From Bacteroidales bacterium UBA2714 (GTDB taxonomy: Bacteria > Bacteroidota > Bacteroidia > Bacteroidales > P3): a stretch of DNA of 26,374 nt. Location of the stretch: contig DEKU01000016.1 in assembly GCA_002354035.1 (NCBI GenBank), positions 24,955 through 51,328 of the forward strand. Reading direction: 5' to 3'. The notes below the pieces were generated by a model. The model saw nothing but the letters and a program-made list of their open reading frames with translations, was not told the DNA's origin and did no database searches. This document shows, piece by piece, positions 24,026 to 26,374 of this stretch (within the stretch, counting starts at the first letter, position 1; every line of letters begins with the position of its first letter). The translations under genes and the position numbers were made by a program.

Positions 24026-25102
24026 ATGAACACCAAACACCCCGGCAAAACTAAAGACGAAAGCCGCCGCAAGATAGAATACCACCGCAAAGAGGCCGAG
24101 TCCTCCGAACTGGTCGTCAACACCATGGGCGCCTACATTGAAGTATCTGACGGCTACCTCACCATCCGGGTGCAGAAAAAGCTCGTCGGCAAACACAGGC
24201 TTGCCTCCTTGCGCCATATCACCCTCCTGTCTCATGGCATTAGCCTTTCCTCCAACGCTGTCGACCAATGCGTCGAACGCAAAATCCCCATTGACTTCTT
24301 CGACTCCCACGGCAAACACAAAGCCACCATCCTCTCGCCCCGCACCATCGACTCCGACTGCTGGGCGGCTCAGGCCTCACTGCCCGACCCCGACCGGTTC
24401 ATCCTGGCCAAGAAAATCCTCTTCGGCAAAGTCCGCAACCAAGTCAACCTCATCAAATACTTCCACAAATACCACTCCAAAGCTATGCCTCAGCTTGCCC
24501 AAGCAGGCCTCGACGCGATAAACCAACTGACACTCCTGTCCCTCAAAATCAAAGACTCACCCTTCTCCTCTCCCTACCGCGAAACCCTCATGGCGCTCGA
24601 AGCCCAGGCTGCCGTCGTCTACTGGGCCTACGTGCGCACCCTCCTCGCCGACGACAAAATCGAGTTCCTTCAGCGCCAACACCAAGGTGCCTCCGACCTC
24701 TTCAACGCCATGCTCAACTATGGCTACGCCCTCCTCTACGCGCGCGTGTGGCAAGCCGTCCTTGCCGCCCGTCTCAACCCCGCCGACAGCGTCCTCCACG
24801 TGCGCCAGCCGGGAAAACCCACACTCGTCTTCGACATTGTCGAAATCTTCCGCGCCCAGTCCGTCGACCGCATCGTTATAGCCATGGTGCAAAAACACCT
24901 TCCCCTCGCCATCGAGGACGGCCGCCTCAGCCACGACACCCGCGCCACCCTCGCAGCCGCCATCCTCGAACGACTCAACCGCTACGAGAAATTCAGAGGC
25001 GAAGAGATCCGCTTCGAACAGATAATCCAAAAACAAACCGCCGAAATAGCACTTTTCATCACCCAACACAAAACCTTCAGACCCTATCTCGCCAAATGGT
25101 AA
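24026..25102 (+). CDS. cas1: CRISPR integrase Cas1
   Basis: Catalytic subunit of the Cas1-Cas2 spacer integrase. It has 358 residues, slightly longer than the usual 300-340 because of a charged N-terminal extension of about 28 residues before the conserved L-V-V-N-T-M-G-A-Y-I. The metal-binding residues are in place: E192 in M-A-L-E-A-Q-A-A-V-V-Y-W, H258 in L-H-V-R-Q-P-G-K-P, and D270/E273 in F-D-I-V-E-I-F-R. No reverse transcriptase or Cas6 fusion is present, although such fusions occur with some type III Cas1 proteins. It overlaps cas2 by 7 bases. Confidence 0.97.
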   Translation: MNTKHPGKTKDESRRKIEYHRKEAESSELVVNTMGAYIEVSDGYLTIRVQKKLVGKHRLASLRHITLLSHGISLSSNAVDQCVERKIPIDFFDSHGKHKATILSPRTIDSDCWAAQASLPDPDRFILAKKILFGKVRNQVNLIKYFHKYHSKAMPQLAQAGLDAINQLTLLSLKIKDSPFSSPYRETLMALEAQAAVVYWAYVRTLLADDKIEFLQRQHQGASDLFNAMLNYGYALLYARVWQAVLAARLNPADSVLHVRQPGKPTLVFDIVEIFRAQSVDRIVIAMVQKHLPLAIEDGRLSHDTRATLAAAILERLNRYEKFRGEEIRFEQIIQKQTAEIALFITQHKTFRPYLAKW

Positions 25103-25401
25103 AAAACTACACCTCCCGTACCCGCAAACACCTCACCGTCGTGGTCTACGACATCGCCGACGACAAACGGCGCGCCAAAATAGTAAAACTTCTCCAGCCC
25201 CTCGGCGACCGGATAAACTACAGCGTCTTCGAATGCATGCTCACCCGCCGCCAGCGGCAAGAGCTGCAAGCCGCTCTCCAGGCCATTATAAACCCCGCCG
25301 AAGACCAAGTGGCACTATACAACATCTGTGTAGACTGCTATGCCAAAACCGTCTACCTCCCTAACCACAGGCCAGAACCCCGTATAGTGGTCGTCACATG
25401 A
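25096..25401 (+). CDS. cas2: CRISPR adaptation protein Cas2
   Basis: Structural partner of Cas1 with a ferredoxin fold, possibly a metal-dependent nuclease. The ATG at 25096 overlaps the last codons of cas1 and gives 101 residues (M-V-K-N-Y-T-S-R). The open frame extends further upstream inside cas1, but that part is Pro/Arg-rich antisense-like sequence and is rejected. The first beta strand ends in V-V-Y-D19-I-A-D-D-K-R-R, the canonical Cas2 Asp motif. I-N-Y-S-V-F-E-C and the C-terminal I-V-V-V-T match the dimer strands of the family. The CRISPR leader begins immediately after its stop. Confidence 0.97.
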   Translation: MVKNYTSRTRKHLTVVVYDIADDKRRAKIVKLLQPLGDRINYSVFECMLTRRQRQELQAALQAIINPAEDQVALYNICVDCYAKTVYLPNHRPEPRIVVVT

Positions 25402-25748
25402 CCCTTCCACCGATTCTTTTGCGAAAAAACACAATTGCTGCCATCAGTGTGTATATCAGTTTTATGGATTCCTTTTCTATGACCTATCACCCTTTCCGAA
25501 CTTTCGTAACTCCATTCCCATGCCACAAAACCTTCAAGTCTTGCGAAAAAATCACCAACTCACACCCAAAGCACCCCTCAAAAACAGCCTGTTGCAGCAT
25601 CCCGCCACACCCTTTTTTTCGAAAACCTCGCCCGTCATCGCTCGTCCCCCGTCTCTTGCGAATTTTTTATCACACAATTAATCAGCGTCTTATTCTATTT
25701 GTACCCCTTTTTAGAATAAAAAAATGTATCCATGTCAAAAAAAAAACG

Positions 25749-25756
25749 TACTTTTG
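25749..25756 (+). promoter_or_regulatory. Putative -7 element of the pre-crRNA promoter
   Basis: TACTTTTG matches TAnnTTTG, 109 bases before repeat 1. No clear -33 element was found about 19 bases upstream. Transcription would begin near 25763, so the transcript would carry the inverted repeat copy at its very 5' end. Confidence 0.55.
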
Positions 25757-25766
25757 CGAAAAATTC

Positions 25767-25778
25767 AAGGGTGATTCC
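25767..25778 (+). repeat. Inverted 12-base copy of the repeat 5' end in the leader
   Basis: AAGGGTGATTCC is the exact reverse complement of the first 12 bases of the CRISPR repeat (GGAATCACCCTT). It lies about 10 bases after the -7 element, hence at the predicted 5' end of the pre-crRNA. Confidence 0.85.
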
Positions 25779-25825
25779 CAACCCCATTCCGGAAGAGCAA
25801 CTTACCACCATTGCGAAAACAATCA

Positions 25826-25870
25826 GATTCCAGTCCCACTGATTATTATTTTGATAATCAGACTGGAATC
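25826..25870 (+). repeat. Leader/repeat-1 junction hairpin
   Basis: GATTCCAGTC (25826-25835) pairs with GACTGGAATC (25861-25870), and TGATTAT (25840-25846) pairs with ATAATCA (25854-25860). This gives 17 base pairs with a 4-base bulge (CCAC) on the left and a 7-base loop. The last six bases of the right arm are the first six bases of repeat 1. Confidence 0.85.
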
Positions 25871-26374
25871 ACCCTTTCCAACACAACAAGGATTAAGACA
25901 TCCGAAAGGGGGATTCCGGCAAAAGCTCTTTATGGAATCACCCTTTCCAACACAACAAGGATTAAGACCAAAGTCCGCTTAAAAGGTCATTAAGTTCATC
26001 TTGAGGAATCACCCTTTCCAACACAACAAGGATTAAGACGACGTATATTTCGTAATAACTCCACTACCGTTATGGTGGAATCACCCTTTCCAACACAACA
26101 AGGATTAAGACAGTTTTAAAAATTCTCAAAAATTCTCAAAATTTTGGAATCACCCTTTCCAACACAACAAGGATTAAGACTTCAAATCCGTCCATATTTT
26201 CTGGCAGATTGTGAGGAATCACCCTTTCCAACACAACAAGGATTAAGACAATAATGATTGTTCTTGTACTCCTTGCCAAGTCCAGGAATCACCCTTTCCA
26301 ACACAACAAGGATTAAGACGGAGGCTTCCAGCTCCGACACGGCAGGTGACAAAGGAATCACCCTTTCCAACACA
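25865..26374 (+). CRISPR. CRISPR array, 35-base repeats, runs off the right edge
   Basis: Seven complete identical repeats start at 25865, 25934, 26005, 26077, 26146, 26215 and 26285. A 21-base partial repeat starts at 26354. The repeat begins GGAATCACCCTTTCC and ends CAAGGATTAAGAC. Spacers are 34, 36, 37, 34, 34, 35 and 34 bases long, a range normal for type III. The last 8 bases, ATTAAGAC, would be the crRNA 5' handle after Cas6 cleavage, like the common ATTGAAAC. This supports plus-strand transcription with the leader on the left. Self-pairing within a repeat is weak (AATC/GATT plus CTT/AAG). No repeat degeneration is seen, as expected for the leader end. Confidence 0.99.

Larger units (their letters stand above)
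25402..25864 (+). other. CRISPR leader (non-coding, 463 bases)
   Basis: Between cas2 and the first repeat there is no believable gene; the only long open frame runs on into the repeats. The stretch is AT-rich. It contains TTGCGAA five times (25419, 25541, 25655, 25754, 25811), a -7 element TACTTTTG at 25749-25756, a 12-base inverted copy of the repeat start at 25767-25778, and the left arm of a hairpin that ends in repeat 1. Adjacency to cas2, and the variable flank on the other side, identify it as the leader. Confidence 0.85.

Noticed and set aside
24026..25102. Reverse transcriptase or Cas6 fusion to Cas1
   Set aside because: The Cas1 protein is 358 residues with only a short charged extension; no YxDD motif or RAMP loop is present.
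25398..25982. Open frame through the CRISPR leader into the repeats
   Set aside because: It reads across spacers and repeats and its product includes the translated repeat; the region is a leader and array.
26182..26373. Short minus-strand frame within the array
   Set aside because: The translation is periodic because it covers CRISPR repeats; not a gene.

Overview
The window looks like a chromosomal segment of a Bacteroidales (phylum Bacteroidota) bacterium. Three things point there. Putative promoters carry the Bacteroidota -7 element TAnnTTTG, several with a TTG or TTTG element about 19 bases upstream. Shine-Dalgarno sequences are mostly absent. The gene families (HtpG start, type B L31, HD-less Cmr2 with CorA) are of the kinds found in that order. 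The species cannot be named from sequence reading alone.

Region 1 (1-2870) is housekeeping. It holds the N-terminal part of htpG on the minus strand, running off the left edge. A divergent queuosine unit follows: a preQ1-I riboswitch, a YhhQ-family queuosine-precursor transporter and queF. Next is the type B ribosomal protein L31 gene, closed by a terminator that serves both strands.

Region 2 (2873-14370) is entirely on the minus strand. Read in the direction of transcription it has an O-antigen ligase/polymerase-like membrane protein, a UDP-HexNAc 6-dehydrogenase, a WbpB-type oxidoreductase, a GT4 glycosyltransferase, a WbpE-type aminotransferase, a second GT4 enzyme (WbuB-like), a WbpI/WecB-type 2-epimerase, and a large FAD/Fe-S oxidoreductase. 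Dehydrogenase, WbpB, WbpE and WbpI together suggest a UDP-GlcNAc3N(Ac)A / UDP-ManNAc3N(Ac)A pathway for a surface glycan. The WbpD acetyltransferase step is not in the window.

Region 3 (14547-26374) is on the plus strand and is a complete type III-B CRISPR-Cas locus: cas6, a DHH-family phosphodiesterase (NrN-like), a CorA-like membrane protein, a small membrane/coiled-coil protein of unknown function, cmr1, cas10/cmr2, cmr3, cmr4, cmr5, cmr6, cas1, cas2, a leader of about 460 bases, and a CRISPR array that runs off the right edge (seven full 35-base repeats plus one partial). Cas10 has the GGDD cyclase motif but no HD nuclease domain, and the only visible effector is CorA. This is the arrangement known from Bacteroides fragilis, where Cas10 joins ATP to S-adenosylmethionine (SAM-AMP), CorA responds to it, and NrN degrades it. 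The parts that seem least described are the small membrane/coiled-coil protein overlapping corA by 4 bases, and a set of inverted copies of the repeat's 5' end in the leader and in spacer 1. One of these forms a 17-bp hairpin that includes the first bases of repeat 1.
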